Assembly: GCF_004345425.1 (NCBI RefSeq)
Contig: NZ_SLVP01000001.1
Coordinates: forward strand, 744,001-808,000
Reading direction: 5' to 3'
Source of the DNA: Paenibacillus sp. BK033
GTDB taxonomy: Bacteria; Bacillota; Bacilli; Paenibacillales; Paenibacillaceae
DNA: 64,000 bases
Positions 27,018 through 36,102 of the stretch are shown piece by piece. The position numbers were made by a program, and so were the translations under genes. The notes beneath the pieces are model-generated. The model saw only the letters and a list, made by a program, of their open reading frames with translations, was not told where the DNA came from and did no database searches. The first letter of the stretch is position 1. Each line of letters begins with the position of its first letter.

Positions 27018-29498
27018 ATGAAAAAAGTAACTAGTCTTTTGCTTGCGACGCTGCTTGTATGTGGAGCGTTGTTCGCAGGAGCGGCAAGCGCGGCAACCCC
27101 GGAACCCAAGGAAACCTCGGAAACAACGGCTGTGAATGATACCGCCGCGAGCTTCGTTGATGTGTCCGGGCACTGGGCAAAATCGGCCATTGACCGTTGG
27201 AGTTCAAGAGGGGTTATTAACGGTGTAACCTCACAGAAGTTTGAGCCGGAGCGTGCTATTACGCGCGCAGAATGGGCAGCACTAATTAATCGTCTATTCC
27301 AATATCGTCAAGCAGCAGAGAATCCATTTAAGGATGTCGTTGCTGCGGACTGGTTCGCTAATGATGTAGCCGTTGCCTTAGGGACAGGCTACATGAAAGG
27401 TTATACGGACGGAACATTCCGACCGGGGGCCGATATTTCACGCGAGGAAGCAGCGCTAACAATAGCAAAACTGCTCTCGCTTCCGGCGGCAACTGCAAAC
27501 GCTTCGTTCCATGATGCCGGCAAGATCTCAAGCTGGGCGTTACAGGGAGTTGCTTCCGCTGCGTCAGCAGGCATTATCACAGGATACACGGATGGAGATT
27601 TCAAGCCGGCCCGGCAAGTTACGCGCGCTGAAGCAGCGAGCATTCTAGACCGTGCTTTTAATACCTACGGTATCTGGACGGAAGAGGGGGTTAACGGCCC
27701 TGCCGAAGGCGTGCAGAAACAATCTGGCAGCGTTATTGTGAATTCGGCAGGCACCACCCTTCAAAATATGGACATTGCCGGCGATCTGATTATTGGCAAA
27801 GGTGTAGGCAATGGCGATGTTTATTTGAAAAACGTTACCGTTCATGGAAAGACCTTCGTATATGGCGGAGGCGAGAACAGCATTCATCTTGAAGATTCCG
27901 TGATTCTTACCGTAATCGTTAATAAAGCGGAAGGCACTGTGCGGATCGTAGCGCAAGGTAAAACGACCGTTCAGGAAATAACCGTTCAAACCGGCGCCAA
28001 GTTGGAGGCGTCAGAAGGTGCCGATATTAGTAAAGTAACCCTTTCGAATCAATTGCCGAATAATTCGCGCGTTGTATTGACTGGGCATTTTGATACCGTC
28101 AATGTTGAAGCGGAAAGCATCATTGTTCAGATCCCAAAAGGATCTATTGATCAGATGGTTGTGGCGGACTCGGCTGCCGGAACAAGCGTGCAAGCTGACA
28201 AGGAAGCATCCATTGTAAATGCGGTACTAAACGCCGCGGTTAAGATGCTTGGTGAAGGTACGGTTGAAAAAGCGGTTGTTAACTCCACTGGCGTATCCAT
28301 GGATAAGGCCCCGAACAAAATGGAGACCGGCAGTAATGTTCCCTCTGATGTCAAAGTGAATGTCGGCGGAAAAGAGCAGCCTGCAGGTACGGATACTCAA
28401 GGCAGTATTGGCGGCGGTGATCTCGGCGGAGGCAGCGCTGGAGGCGGGAGCGCCGGCGGCAACACAGGCGGCGGCAATACCGGCGGTGGCAATACCGGCG
28501 GTGGCAATACCGGCGGCGGCAATACCGGCGGTGGCGACACAGGCGGCGGCAATACCGGCGGCAGTAATCCGGGAAGCATGTATTTTGAGATAGCTCTTGC
28601 CCAAGACCGAGTCATCAGCGGCGAACCTGTAACGGTGACAAGTACACGTGACGGGGTAGCGTATTTCACGGATGAATACTTCGAAAATACCGATATGCTG
28701 AATGCTTTGGTTGATGCCGGTAAAGCCAAGAAAATGGAAGTGAAAAAAGATGTTCCGGCAAGCTTTGATACTAGCGATTTAACCTTCAACAATTGGATGT
28801 ACGTGGTTGTCATCGATTCCGAGGGTAAATCTTCTTATCATCGGATGGTTACAGTCCTGGATAAGGCCGGAACTCCGCTTGCTTCGGCGGGCGGCGGTGC
28901 CGAGACCAACTTCGAGTGGGAGAAGTTCAGAATTGAGTTTAACCGGGATGTAAAGCTGGTTGAGGGTAAAGATCTCCGCACGGCGATAACAGTAGCCACA
29001 AAAGACAGCAACGATGAGTTTCTGCCGCTAAGTGCGGGAGATGTCGTGGAAATTAACGGAAATGAAATTCTTTATACACCTGAGAAAAAGTTTACGCTGC
29101 GAGAGGTGCGGTTTAAGATTGCGGCAGGAACTTTAGAGACCTTAAATGGCGATGATCAGAACGATGAAACAATATCGTATCAACACGACTCCTATATGTT
29201 AATTAAGGTAGATGGCGAAAGAAAAAACAGCATGACAGTGCCGGTGGGAACGGTGATTCATTTTACAGCAACCCACGGCGGAACGGTTTACTTTGTTCTT
29301 GATGATACACCGGGCGGGAACTACGAGTATGAGCAAGAAGTTAACAATAATTTCGGTGGCAAAGTTGTAATTCCTGATGATGCAGTAGATCAAGAATATA
29401 CATTTGATACGACCGGTTTCCAGCCAGGCGAAGATTATATGCTTGTTACGGAATGGGGCTGGAGAGTTACGGTTCATTTGACAGAGGCAGCAAAATAA
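27018..29498 (+). CDS. S-layer-homology (SLH) surface protein
   Basis: 826 residues. A Sec signal peptide (KKVTSLLLATLLVCGALFAG, cleavage after ASA near 28) is followed by three SLH repeats (about 48-215; ITRAEWAALINR, ISREEAALTIAKL, VTRAEAASILDRA), which bind pyruvylated wall polymers. Residues about 240-455 are a repetitive beta-rich, probably beta-helical stalk. A Gly-Asn-Thr linker (about 478-515) leads to two C-terminal beta domains, about 520-620 and 620-826, the first with YFEIALAQDRVISGEPVTV and the last with a hydrophobic Ig-like pattern. It is a cell-surface anchored protein of unknown ligand or activity. GGGAG-type ribosome binding site; single-gene unit with a terminator. Confidence 0.85.
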   Translation: MKKVTSLLLATLLVCGALFAGAASAATPEPKETSETTAVNDTAASFVDVSGHWAKSAIDRWSSRGVINGVTSQKFEPERAITRAEWAALINRLFQYRQAAENPFKDVVAADWFANDVAVALGTGYMKGYTDGTFRPGADISREEAALTIAKLLSLPAATANASFHDAGKISSWALQGVASAASAGIITGYTDGDFKPARQVTRAEAASILDRAFNTYGIWTEEGVNGPAEGVQKQSGSVIVNSAGTTLQNMDIAGDLIIGKGVGNGDVYLKNVTVHGKTFVYGGGENSIHLEDSVILTVIVNKAEGTVRIVAQGKTTVQEITVQTGAKLEASEGADISKVTLSNQLPNNSRVVLTGHFDTVNVEAESIIVQIPKGSIDQMVVADSAAGTSVQADKEASIVNAVLNAAVKMLGEGTVEKAVVNSTGVSMDKAPNKMETGSNVPSDVKVNVGGKEQPAGTDTQGSIGGGDLGGGSAGGGSAGGNTGGGNTGGGNTGGGNTGGGNTGGGDTGGGNTGGSNPGSMYFEIALAQDRVISGEPVTVTSTRDGVAYFTDEYFENTDMLNALVDAGKAKKMEVKKDVPASFDTSDLTFNNWMYVVVIDSEGKSSYHRMVTVLDKAGTPLASAGGGAETNFEWEKFRIEFNRDVKLVEGKDLRTAITVATKDSNDEFLPLSAGDVVEINGNEILYTPEKKFTLREVRFKIAAGTLETLNGDDQNDETISYQHDSYMLIKVDGERKNSMTVPVGTVIHFTATHGGTVYFVLDDTPGGNYEYEQEVNNNFGGKVVIPDDAVDQEYTFDTTGFQPGEDYMLVTEWGWRVTVHLTEAAK
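28456..28562 (+). repeat. 15-bp tandem repeat encoding GGGNT linker
   Basis: About seven copies of a 15-bp unit (GGCGGYGGCAATACC) inside the SLH gene, encoding Gly-Gly-Gly-Asn/Asp-Thr. A flexible linker and a likely site of length variation by slippage. Confidence 0.85.
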
Positions 29499-29508
29499 CG
29501 GAGTAAAT

Positions 29509-29547
29509 AAAGAACACGGCTTCCAATAAGGGAAGTCGTGTTCTTTT
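29509..29547. terminator. Bidirectional terminator
   Basis: A 16-bp stem with one wobble pair (29509-29524 with 29531-29546), followed by T-run, between the convergent SLH and LysR genes. Confidence 0.85.
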
Positions 29548-29550
29548 TGT

Positions 29551-30441
29551 TCAAAGCTCCTGCTGAAGCGCCTCCCGCGCAAAAGCAATCCATTCCCGCG
29601 AAGCGAATGACTGGTAGCTGTCCCGGCGCCAGATCATGGCCAGATGCCAGGGAATGCTTGGCGAGGTCAGCGGGATGATGCGAAGCCGCTCCAGATCGAG
29701 CTCCCGGCATATCGCCTCGGGCAGCAGCGCGATTCCGAGCTTTGCGGCTACCATCTCGCTGATGAAATCCCATTGGGTGCTCTTGAAGACGACATCCGGC
29801 TGGAAGCCCAGCTTCTCGCATTCGGCAAGAATTCGGTCATGAAGCGTAAATTCCTCATGGAAGAACAGGAACGGCTCTTCCTTGAGATCGATAAGCGGCA
29901 CTTCTTTCCGGCCGGCGAGCTTATGCGACGGAGGGACAACCAGCATGAGATCCTGCCGCAAGAAACAGAAGGATTCGAACTTCTCGTCGTTCGTCGGCAG
30001 CAGAATAACTCCGATATCCAGCGCTCCGGAGCCTACGTCGGCTTCGACTTTTTTAGCTCCGTGCTCAAACAGCTGCATCGTAATTTTGGGATACTTCTCG
30101 CGGAATTTTCCGATAATGCGGGGGAAGAAGGTGACTCCGACCATAGGCGGCAGGCCGATGCGAATATGGCCGACCTTAAGCTCCATCAGCTCGGACAGCC
30201 GCGAGTTCATATTGCCGAACGATTGGACCATTTGCTGGGCTTGCTCCAGCAGAATCGAGCCGGCATCGGTTAATGCGATTTTTTTGCCGACGCGTTCGAA
30301 AAGGACAACCCCCAGCTCCTCTTCCAGATTTTTAATCATCTTGCTGATAGTCGGCTGGGTAATGTATAGGGAATGCGCGGCTTTCGTGAAGCTCTGGAAG
30401 CGGGCGGCCTCCACAAAATACTGCAAATGTCTGATATCCAA
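29551..30441 (-). CDS. LysR-family regulator, CidR-like
   Basis: 296 residues. The N-terminal helix-turn-helix (MDIRHLQYFVEAARFQSF, then LYITQPTISKMIKNLEEELG) is followed by a periplasmic-binding-like effector domain (about 90-290). The gene is divergent from cidAB, the classic arrangement for CidR, which activates the holin-like operon in response to acetate or overflow metabolism. The start is TTG, with AAGGAG about 10 nt upstream. Assignment as CidR rests on context. Confidence 0.85.
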   Translation of the reverse strand: MDIRHLQYFVEAARFQSFTKAAHSLYITQPTISKMIKNLEEELGVVLFERVGKKIALTDAGSILLEQAQQMVQSFGNMNSRLSELMELKVGHIRIGLPPMVGVTFFPRIIGKFREKYPKITMQLFEHGAKKVEADVGSGALDIGVILLPTNDEKFESFCFLRQDLMLVVPPSHKLAGRKEVPLIDLKEEPFLFFHEEFTLHDRILAECEKLGFQPDVVFKSTQWDFISEMVAAKLGIALLPEAICRELDLERLRIIPLTSPSIPWHLAMIWRRDSYQSFASREWIAFAREALQQEL

Positions 30442-30472
30442 GCGCAGGCTTCTCCTTATCCATAGATAATTG

Positions 30473-30487
30473 GAATGAAAACCATTC
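30473..30487. promoter_or_regulatory. Candidate LysR-type operator
   Basis: The inverted repeat GAATG-5 nt-CATTC lies midway between the divergent LysR and cidA genes. Suggestive only. Confidence 0.35.
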
Positions 30488-30550
30488 TGTAAATGTATTT
30501 TACCTATGAAAAGGGCTGCTGTACACTTCCATTAAAGGGAGTTGGCCGTT

Positions 30551-30922
30551 ATGCGTTACGCAGCTAAATTAATCATTCAGGTTTTGTTCTTTATGGTATT
30601 CTCGTGGCTGATGAATCATATGGTTGGATGGCTTCATTTGCCTGTTCCCGGCAGCATTCTGGGTATGCTGATCCTGTTTATCCTGCTGCAGGCGAAGATA
30701 ATTCCGCGCAAACTCGTGGAGTCCGGCTCCGATTGGCTTATAGCGACGATGCTGCTCTTTTTTATCCCTCCCGCGGTGGGCATTATTGGCTACAAGCAGC
30801 TTATTAGGAGCGCCGGCGTGCAAATCGCGCTTGTTCTTACATTAGGCACCGTTATCGTCATGTTATGCAGCGGACTGGTGGCGCAGCGGGTTGCTAAGCG
30901 AAAGGAGGAATCGCAAGTATGA
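30551..30922 (+). CDS. cidA: CidA/LrgA holin-like membrane protein
   Basis: About 123 residues with four hydrophobic helices and the family signature LHLPVPGSILGMLILF near residue 30. CidA/LrgA proteins assemble in the membrane and, with CidB/LrgB, affect murein hydrolase activity, cell death and pyruvate/overflow metabolite transport. ATG 30551 is preferred because AAAGGGA is 10 nt upstream; an in-frame TTG at 30542 is too close to it. Stop and next start overlap (ATGA). Confidence 0.9.
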   Translation: MRYAAKLIIQVLFFMVFSWLMNHMVGWLHLPVPGSILGMLILFILLQAKIIPRKLVESGSDWLIATMLLFFIPPAVGIIGYKQLIRSAGVQIALVLTLGTVIVMLCSGLVAQRVAKRKEESQV

Positions 30923-31593
30923 TTATGGAGGCCGTAAGTTTGCTTATTACCGTAGTTGTCTATATGTTGGCCCAAAAAATTTACCGTTATAAACCGATTA
31001 TGCTTTTATCGCCATTAATCGTGACCCCGTTGGTGCTTATCGTGCTGCTGGCGATGACAAGAACCAGTTATGCCGACTATAACACGGGTGCCCATTGGCT
31101 GTCGGATATGCTGGGGCCGGCCACGATCGCGTTTGCTATTCCGTTGTCCAGACATTATGATCTCGTCAAAAAGCATGCCGCGCAGATCATGATCAGCGTA
31201 TTCACCGGCTCGGCGGCTGCCGTTGCTTCGTCTTTGTGGCTGGCGCAAGGCTTTGGACTTAATGATAAAATCATTTACAGTCTTATTCCGCATTCCGCAA
31301 CAACGCCGATCGCGATGAATGTCTCCCAATCTATAGGCGGCATTCCGACGATAACGGCTGTTGCTGTTATGGTTACCGGAATTTTCGGCTCCTTGGTCGG
31401 GCCTCCGATTATCCGCCTGTTCCGGATCCGCAACGAGGTTGCGCGCGGTGTTCTGCTTGGAACGAGCGCCCATGGGGCGGGGACATCCAAAGCCTTTGAA
31501 CTTGGCAGCATCTCGGGCACCGTATCCAGCGTGTCAATGATTCTGACGGCGATTATTACCTTGTTTTTGACGCCGCTCCTGCTGGGACATTAG
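30919..31593 (+). CDS. cidB: CidB/LrgB family membrane protein
   Basis: 224 residues, six or so membrane helices, with the LrgB landmarks GPATIAFAIPLSRHYDLVKK, SLIPHSATTPIAM and the C-terminal GTSAHGAGTSKAFELG. Translationally coupled to cidA through a 4-bp overlap. Partner of CidA in the membrane; recent work in Bacillus links the family to pyruvate uptake. Confidence 0.93.
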   Translation: MIMEAVSLLITVVVYMLAQKIYRYKPIMLLSPLIVTPLVLIVLLAMTRTSYADYNTGAHWLSDMLGPATIAFAIPLSRHYDLVKKHAAQIMISVFTGSAAAVASSLWLAQGFGLNDKIIYSLIPHSATTPIAMNVSQSIGGIPTITAVAVMVTGIFGSLVGPPIIRLFRIRNEVARGVLLGTSAHGAGTSKAFELGSISGTVSSVSMILTAIITLFLTPLLLGH

Positions 31594-31617
31594 AGCATTA
31601 TCAGAAAGGAAACATTC

Positions 31618-32517
31618 ATGATGCAAACCTTATCGAAGCGGCAAACCGTTGTACTCATCGCATTTCTCGTGCTGGTATGGGGGATCAACTGGCCGCTTTC
31701 CAAATACGCGCTTCATTTCATGCCGCCGATATTGTTCTCGGGAGTCAGGACGCTCCTTGGAGGCTTGCTCCTTCTAGCTGCCGCGGTCCCAAGATACCGC
31801 CTTCTGCAATTCCGGCAGACATGGCCTATTTATCTTCTGTCCGCGGTCGTTAACGTTGTGCTGTATTACGGGCTTCAGACGATTGGCATTCAGTATTTGC
31901 CGGCCGGTCTGTTCTCGGCGATTGTTTTTCTTCAGCCCGTACTGGTTGGTTTTTTCTCCTGGTTATGGCTTGGCGAGCTGATGAACGGGTTAAAGGTGAT
32001 TGGCTTGGTTCTGGGCTTTGCAGGCGTAGGGGTGATATCCAGCGGGGCGAGCGGCGCATCGGGGCATATTTCGGCAGCGGGCATTCTGCTTGCGCTGGGA
32101 TCTGCGCTCAGCTGGGCGCTTGGTACCATTTATGTAAAAAAATCCAGCGGCAAGGTGGATCATATTTGGCTCGTTACGATGCAGCTGCTCATCGGCGGCG
32201 TGTTTATGACCGGGCTTGGTTCGTTAACCGAAAGCTGGTCGGAGGTAGAATGGAGCGGCCGATTTGTGGTCAGCCTGCTGTTCATCTCCGTCTTTGTTAT
32301 CGCGCTTGGCTGGCTTGTCTTCTATAAGCTGATGGACTCGGGAGAGGCAGGCAAGGTAGCATCCTTCACCTTCCTGATTCCGCTTGTAGCTATTCTCATT
32401 GGCACCGTATTCCTGCATGAGCCCTTTACCTATTCGCTATTAATCGGACTTGTGCTGGTGCTTGGCAGTATTTATCTGGTGAATCGGCCGAGACGCTTGA
32501 ACGGTATCCTGTCTTAA
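31618..32517 (+). CDS. EamA/DMT-superfamily transporter
   Basis: 299 residues with ten predicted membrane helices in two EamA repeats (about 10-140 and 155-290). GLQTIGIQYLPAGLFSAIVFLQP and the GEAGKVASFTFLIPLVAILIG segment (quoted as GEAGKVASFTFLIP) are typical of the RhaT/YdcZ-like drug-metabolite transporters. AAAGGA lies 7 nt before the first of two adjacent ATG codons. It starts 24 bp after cidB and could be cotranscribed. Substrate unknown; family members export amino acids or metabolites. Confidence 0.88.
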   Translation: MMQTLSKRQTVVLIAFLVLVWGINWPLSKYALHFMPPILFSGVRTLLGGLLLLAAAVPRYRLLQFRQTWPIYLLSAVVNVVLYYGLQTIGIQYLPAGLFSAIVFLQPVLVGFFSWLWLGELMNGLKVIGLVLGFAGVGVISSGASGASGHISAAGILLALGSALSWALGTIYVKKSSGKVDHIWLVTMQLLIGGVFMTGLGSLTESWSEVEWSGRFVVSLLFISVFVIALGWLVFYKLMDSGEAGKVASFTFLIPLVAILIGTVFLHEPFTYSLLIGLVLVLGSIYLVNRPRRLNGILS

Positions 32518-32519
32518 TG

Positions 32520-32550
32520 CAAAAAAACCGCCCTGGAAAGGGCGGTTATT
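32520..32550. terminator. Bidirectional terminator
   Basis: A perfect 9-bp stem (32526-32534 with 32539-32547) with GGAA loop; the T-run is best on the minus strand (after the XRE gene). Confidence 0.8.
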
Positions 32551-32552
32551 TA

Positions 32553-33248
32553 TTATTTGTTCGTCCGGATAAACGGATGGTCATGAATATCGAAGGTTTC
32601 ATATGCTTTGCCGACCATATCCCTGTCCTTGTCGAACAGATGGGACGCTTTATCGTAAATGCCGCTTGCTTTCGCTACATGGTTCAATTGCTCGACCATA
32701 AACTCCGAATTGCAAAGCACAAGCACCTTTTTGCTGTAGGCGGTAAGCTCCTGCTGGAATTGCACGGCTCTTTCCGCAACCTCGGGCGAATAGACGACCG
32801 GTTGGCCGTCGGAGGTCACCATGCCGCGATGATCGACAAGAACGTCCAGCTCGTCTTTCCCGTATGCGGAGCATATGCCAAGCACGATATTGGACATGTA
32901 CTCGACGTCCTGCTTGCCCGATGCCAGGCCGTTTACCTGGAAAGACAGCAGCTTTTTATCCGGATCCAGCGTGTAATGAACCCGGTCTTTGAAAGGAACA
33001 AGGAAGTCCTTCGGCTGATAGGCCTGCTTGGGAGAGAAGCGTTCGCCCGAGAATAGATAGGTCACGCTGATTTGCAAGGCCGAGGCGATCTTCTCGATAT
33101 TGATAATGCTGACATTCCGTTCCCCGCGCTCAACGCCGCTTATGTAACTCCGGTCAAGGCCGGCCCGATAGGCCAGATGCTCCTGTGACATTCCGCTCCG
33201 GGCGCGCAGCTCTTTGATTCTCTGTCCAAATTCGATGCGAATATCCAC
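32553..33248 (-). CDS. XRE-family regulator
   Basis: 231 residues. An N-terminal Cro/CI helix-turn-helix (about 7-65; GQRIKELRARSGMSQEHLAY, then DRSYISGVERGERN) is fused to a C-terminal domain (about 85-231) that I do not recognise; it is not a cupin. It contains DVLVDHRGMVTSDG, reminiscent of an alpha/beta sensory fold. Divergent from the degenerate alpha/beta-hydrolase gene at 33372, which it may control. Confidence 0.8.
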   Translation of the reverse strand: MDIRIEFGQRIKELRARSGMSQEHLAYRAGLDRSYISGVERGERNVSIINIEKIASALQISVTYLFSGERFSPKQAYQPKDFLVPFKDRVHYTLDPDKKLLSFQVNGLASGKQDVEYMSNIVLGICSAYGKDELDVLVDHRGMVTSDGQPVVYSPEVAERAVQFQQELTAYSKKVLVLCNSEFMVEQLNHVAKASGIYDKASHLFDKDRDMVGKAYETFDIHDHPFIRTNK

Positions 33249-33371
33249 GTTAGTCCCGCCCCCAGAATCTAGTATTCTCCTTTGAGATTATCTGCAATGT
33301 GACTTAAAGTCAACAGACGGATGGACGTAATGGCGATATGATAGATTCAGTTCATTGCGTAGGAGGATTCT

Positions 33372-34268
33372 ATGCCATTTATCCAATTACGGGATATTCC
33401 GGTCAACTATCAGATTTATAATGCGGAATCTACTTCGGAAACCATCGTTTTTATACATGGCTTGGGGCTGAACCAGGAGGTTTGGGAGCCTATCCTGCCT
33501 TATTTCTATGCGCATTACAGGGTTGTTGCATTCGATTTTCGGGGCCATGGCCGTACCGGTCGGGGCGATGCTGCGCTAAGCTGGGAGCTGTTTACGGAGG
33601 ACTTGCGTTTGCTGCTGCTTCAGCTGGAGCTTGGACCGGTCCATGTGCTGGGTCATGGCTTTGGCGCAACCTTAGCGGTGAAGTTCAGCATTCTGCATGC
33701 CGAGCTTGTCAAAAGCCTTCTTTTGCTATCCACGCCAGCCTTTCTGCCAAGAAAAACAATCGAATCCGCGGTCCATATCCGCAAGCGGCTGACAAGCAAA
33801 GGGGCCATGCTTTCTCTTGCTGAAAGCATGGTTAGCGGAATCTTTAAGCTGTCCCCGGATAACGGGTTATACGGGAAAATCATATCGGCCTACATATCGG
33901 TAGCGCCGGATACGTATTTTGATACGTTAGAGCTGTACATGAAGTCTCCGGTGAACATGGATTTTGGGCAACTGGCCCATCCAACGCTGACGTTGGTCGG
34001 CTCCGAGGATTCGCTCTCCCTGACTTCCAACGCTTTATCCTCCCAGCTGCTGATGCATTCGTCGCTCATAGTCGTACCGGGAGCAACCAATACGTTGTTT
34101 ATTGATCAGCCGCAATTCACGTTTGAACGGGTACGCGAATTTATAGCGGATCCGTCGCAGGTAGTAACGGATTACGCGTCCTTCGAATGTCATGTGGCGA
34201 AATACGTGATGCAGTATTTCAACGATGCGTTCGAACAATTGCTGAACAAAAAGGCGGTACAGGCTTAG
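33372..34268 (+). CDS. Alpha/beta-hydrolase-fold protein lacking catalytic residues (probable pseudoenzyme)
   Basis: 298 residues with a clear alpha/beta-hydrolase fold: the oxyanion loop VFIHGLG near residue 29, DFRGHGRTG near 55, and the elbow region near 98. However the nucleophile elbow reads LGHGFGATL, that is G-H-G-F-G, with glycine where serine should be. The usual C-terminal histidine (GH motif before the last helix) reads GATNTLF. The acid site SEDS is kept. The frame is intact, with AGGAGG before the ATG and a tight terminator, so this is not simple decay. A non-catalytic ligand receptor or scaffold is plausible. A 35-residue helical tail follows the fold. Confidence 0.8.
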   Translation: MPFIQLRDIPVNYQIYNAESTSETIVFIHGLGLNQEVWEPILPYFYAHYRVVAFDFRGHGRTGRGDAALSWELFTEDLRLLLLQLELGPVHVLGHGFGATLAVKFSILHAELVKSLLLLSTPAFLPRKTIESAVHIRKRLTSKGAMLSLAESMVSGIFKLSPDNGLYGKIISAYISVAPDTYFDTLELYMKSPVNMDFGQLAHPTLTLVGSEDSLSLTSNALSSQLLMHSSLIVVPGATNTLFIDQPQFTFERVREFIADPSQVVTDYASFECHVAKYVMQYFNDAFEQLLNKKAVQA

Positions 34269-34285
34269 AGCCTGTACCGTTTTTT
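34255..34285. terminator. Terminator whose loop is the stop codon
   Basis: A perfect 11-bp stem (34255-34265 with 34269-34279) closes a 3-nt loop made of the TAG stop of the alpha/beta-hydrolase gene, followed by six T. The minus strand also has a T-run, so it may end the sensor kinase gene too. Confidence 0.85.
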
Positions 34286-34288
34286 GTT

Positions 34289-36076
34289 TCAATCCGATAA
34301 AATCGGCAGCGTAATCAGGACGGTTGTGCCTTGATTGGATACGCTTTGAATATGAAGACCGAACCCCGGCCCGTGCAGATGCCGGATGCGGTCATTAATG
34401 TTCAATAAGCCGATGCCGCGGTTATCCGAGCCGGGAAGGCCAAGCGCTGCGCCTTGGCTCAGCTGCTCCACGAGGGCTTCGAATTTACCCTCCTCGATCC
34501 CAATCCCGTTGTCGGTTATCTCGAAGAATAACCGCTTCTCCTGCATGTAGCCTCTTATTTTTAAATAACCTTTCTCAAGCTTGGGCTCAAGACCATGATA
34601 GATTGCGTTCTCCACGACGGGCTGCAAAATAAACTTCGTCATCCGCAGGCTCTCGATTGGCTCGTCAATCTCCCATTCGAATTCAAACCGGTTGCCGAAG
34701 CGGGTAGAGATGATCGACAGGTAATTGCGGACGCAGGCCAATTCCTCGCGGACATAGACGACCTCGGCGCCTTTTATGCTGTATCGCAGAATGTTCGACA
34801 GGCTTTCCGTGACAAGAACGATTTCCTTGGCGTTGTAGGCATAGCCGATTCCTTTAATGCAATCCAGCGTATTGTACATGAAATGCGGGTTAATCTGGCT
34901 GATCAGGGCAGACAGCTCGGCTTGTTTTTTCGCCAGCTTCATTTCGTAAAGGGAGGACTGCGTGTTGATGACTTCATGCGTCATTTTGTCGATCTCATCC
35001 AGCATCATGTTGATATGCACGTACAATTCGCCAAATTCGTTGCGTTCGTTGGTTTGCAGACGCTGCGTCGGCTTGTGCAGCTCAATTCGGTTCAGGAATC
35101 GGATCAAGGTTGTGATCGGGCGCGTAATATTCCGGTTGAATACCGCTCCAAAGAAGACGGACAGGAGCAGGAATAGCAGCACGAGCACCATGCCCGTCAC
35201 GCGGACCGGCTTCAGGTCATCGCTGATCTCATGCGTAGGAATCATGCTGACAACCTTCCAATTGGTCTCGTTGATCGTTTTCGCCTGAAGCAGGTTGCTG
35301 ACCCCGCTTTCGCGGAAACGGCTTTGCTTCGAAGGCGAGTTAACGAGACTGATCAGCTGGTCCGACACCTTCGCGCCTGTCTTGAAGGAGCCGTCATTGC
35401 TCGATACAATCCGGTTCGAAGCATCAAGAATGAGAAACTTCGTTCCTTTGGTCATATTGAGGCCATGCAGGAAGGAATCCAGCTTTTCGGTTGACAATTG
35501 AACGATGCAGGTGCCGATTTTGTCAAACGGATTCGTGTTCTCCTGCGACCAGTAAACCGATTGTACATACCCGTAATAATACGTGTCCGTAACCGGATCC
35601 TTGACGATATCGGTAAAAGCATGGGTATTCCGCGTCTTGTCGTACAAGGCGTATTGCACTTCGATATGGTCCAGCAAGGTTGTCGGATACCGGTGGTCGC
35701 TCGACTTGATGCCGTCCATATCCACCAGAATAATATTGCTCACCTGCTCGTTCGACTGGACAAAATAGGGCGTAATGCCGGCCAAAATCTCGCTGTACGT
35801 CTGCTTCATAGCCGCTTCGTCGCTGTCCAGAAACAGCTGCGTATACTTGTTGAAGGAAAGCAGCTCCGTTGCCTTCTTCACGTTCTGATTGGAGGTTTCG
35901 ATGCGCTCGACCAGCTGGGTCAGCAAATTGTCGGCATATTTCTCCGATCGGCTCTGGATGATAGTCGAGATAGCGAAATAGTAGAAGACCTCCAAGATGA
36001 ACATAAACAGGATGGAGATGAGGATTAACAGCAGCAATTGCTTTTTGAGCTTCATGCTTTTTAACGATGCCAGCAT
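34289..36076 (-). CDS. YesM-type sensor histidine kinase
   Basis: 595 residues. Two membrane helices (about 13-35 and 298-320) enclose a large extracellular dCache-like sensor. A HAMP segment (about 322-375, NRNITRPITTLIRFLNRIE) leads to the His_kinase domain with the phospho-accepting histidine in QINPHFMYNTLD (near 395), and the ATPase domain with ENAIYHGLEPK, DNGIGIEEG and GIGLLNINDRI. Partner of the response regulator encoded just upstream. It is divergent from the sugar ABC importer, so it probably senses an extracellular oligosaccharide and switches on 37779-50247. Confidence 0.93.
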   Translation of the reverse strand: MLASLKSMKLKKQLLLLILISILFMFILEVFYYFAISTIIQSRSEKYADNLLTQLVERIETSNQNVKKATELLSFNKYTQLFLDSDEAAMKQTYSEILAGITPYFVQSNEQVSNIILVDMDGIKSSDHRYPTTLLDHIEVQYALYDKTRNTHAFTDIVKDPVTDTYYYGYVQSVYWSQENTNPFDKIGTCIVQLSTEKLDSFLHGLNMTKGTKFLILDASNRIVSSNDGSFKTGAKVSDQLISLVNSPSKQSRFRESGVSNLLQAKTINETNWKVVSMIPTHEISDDLKPVRVTGMVLVLLFLLLSVFFGAVFNRNITRPITTLIRFLNRIELHKPTQRLQTNERNEFGELYVHINMMLDEIDKMTHEVINTQSSLYEMKLAKKQAELSALISQINPHFMYNTLDCIKGIGYAYNAKEIVLVTESLSNILRYSIKGAEVVYVREELACVRNYLSIISTRFGNRFEFEWEIDEPIESLRMTKFILQPVVENAIYHGLEPKLEKGYLKIRGYMQEKRLFFEITDNGIGIEEGKFEALVEQLSQGAALGLPGSDNRGIGLLNINDRIRHLHGPGFGLHIQSVSNQGTTVLITLPILSD

Positions 36077-36102
36077 GTCAGATTAGGCCTCCGCAGCGTG
36101 AT

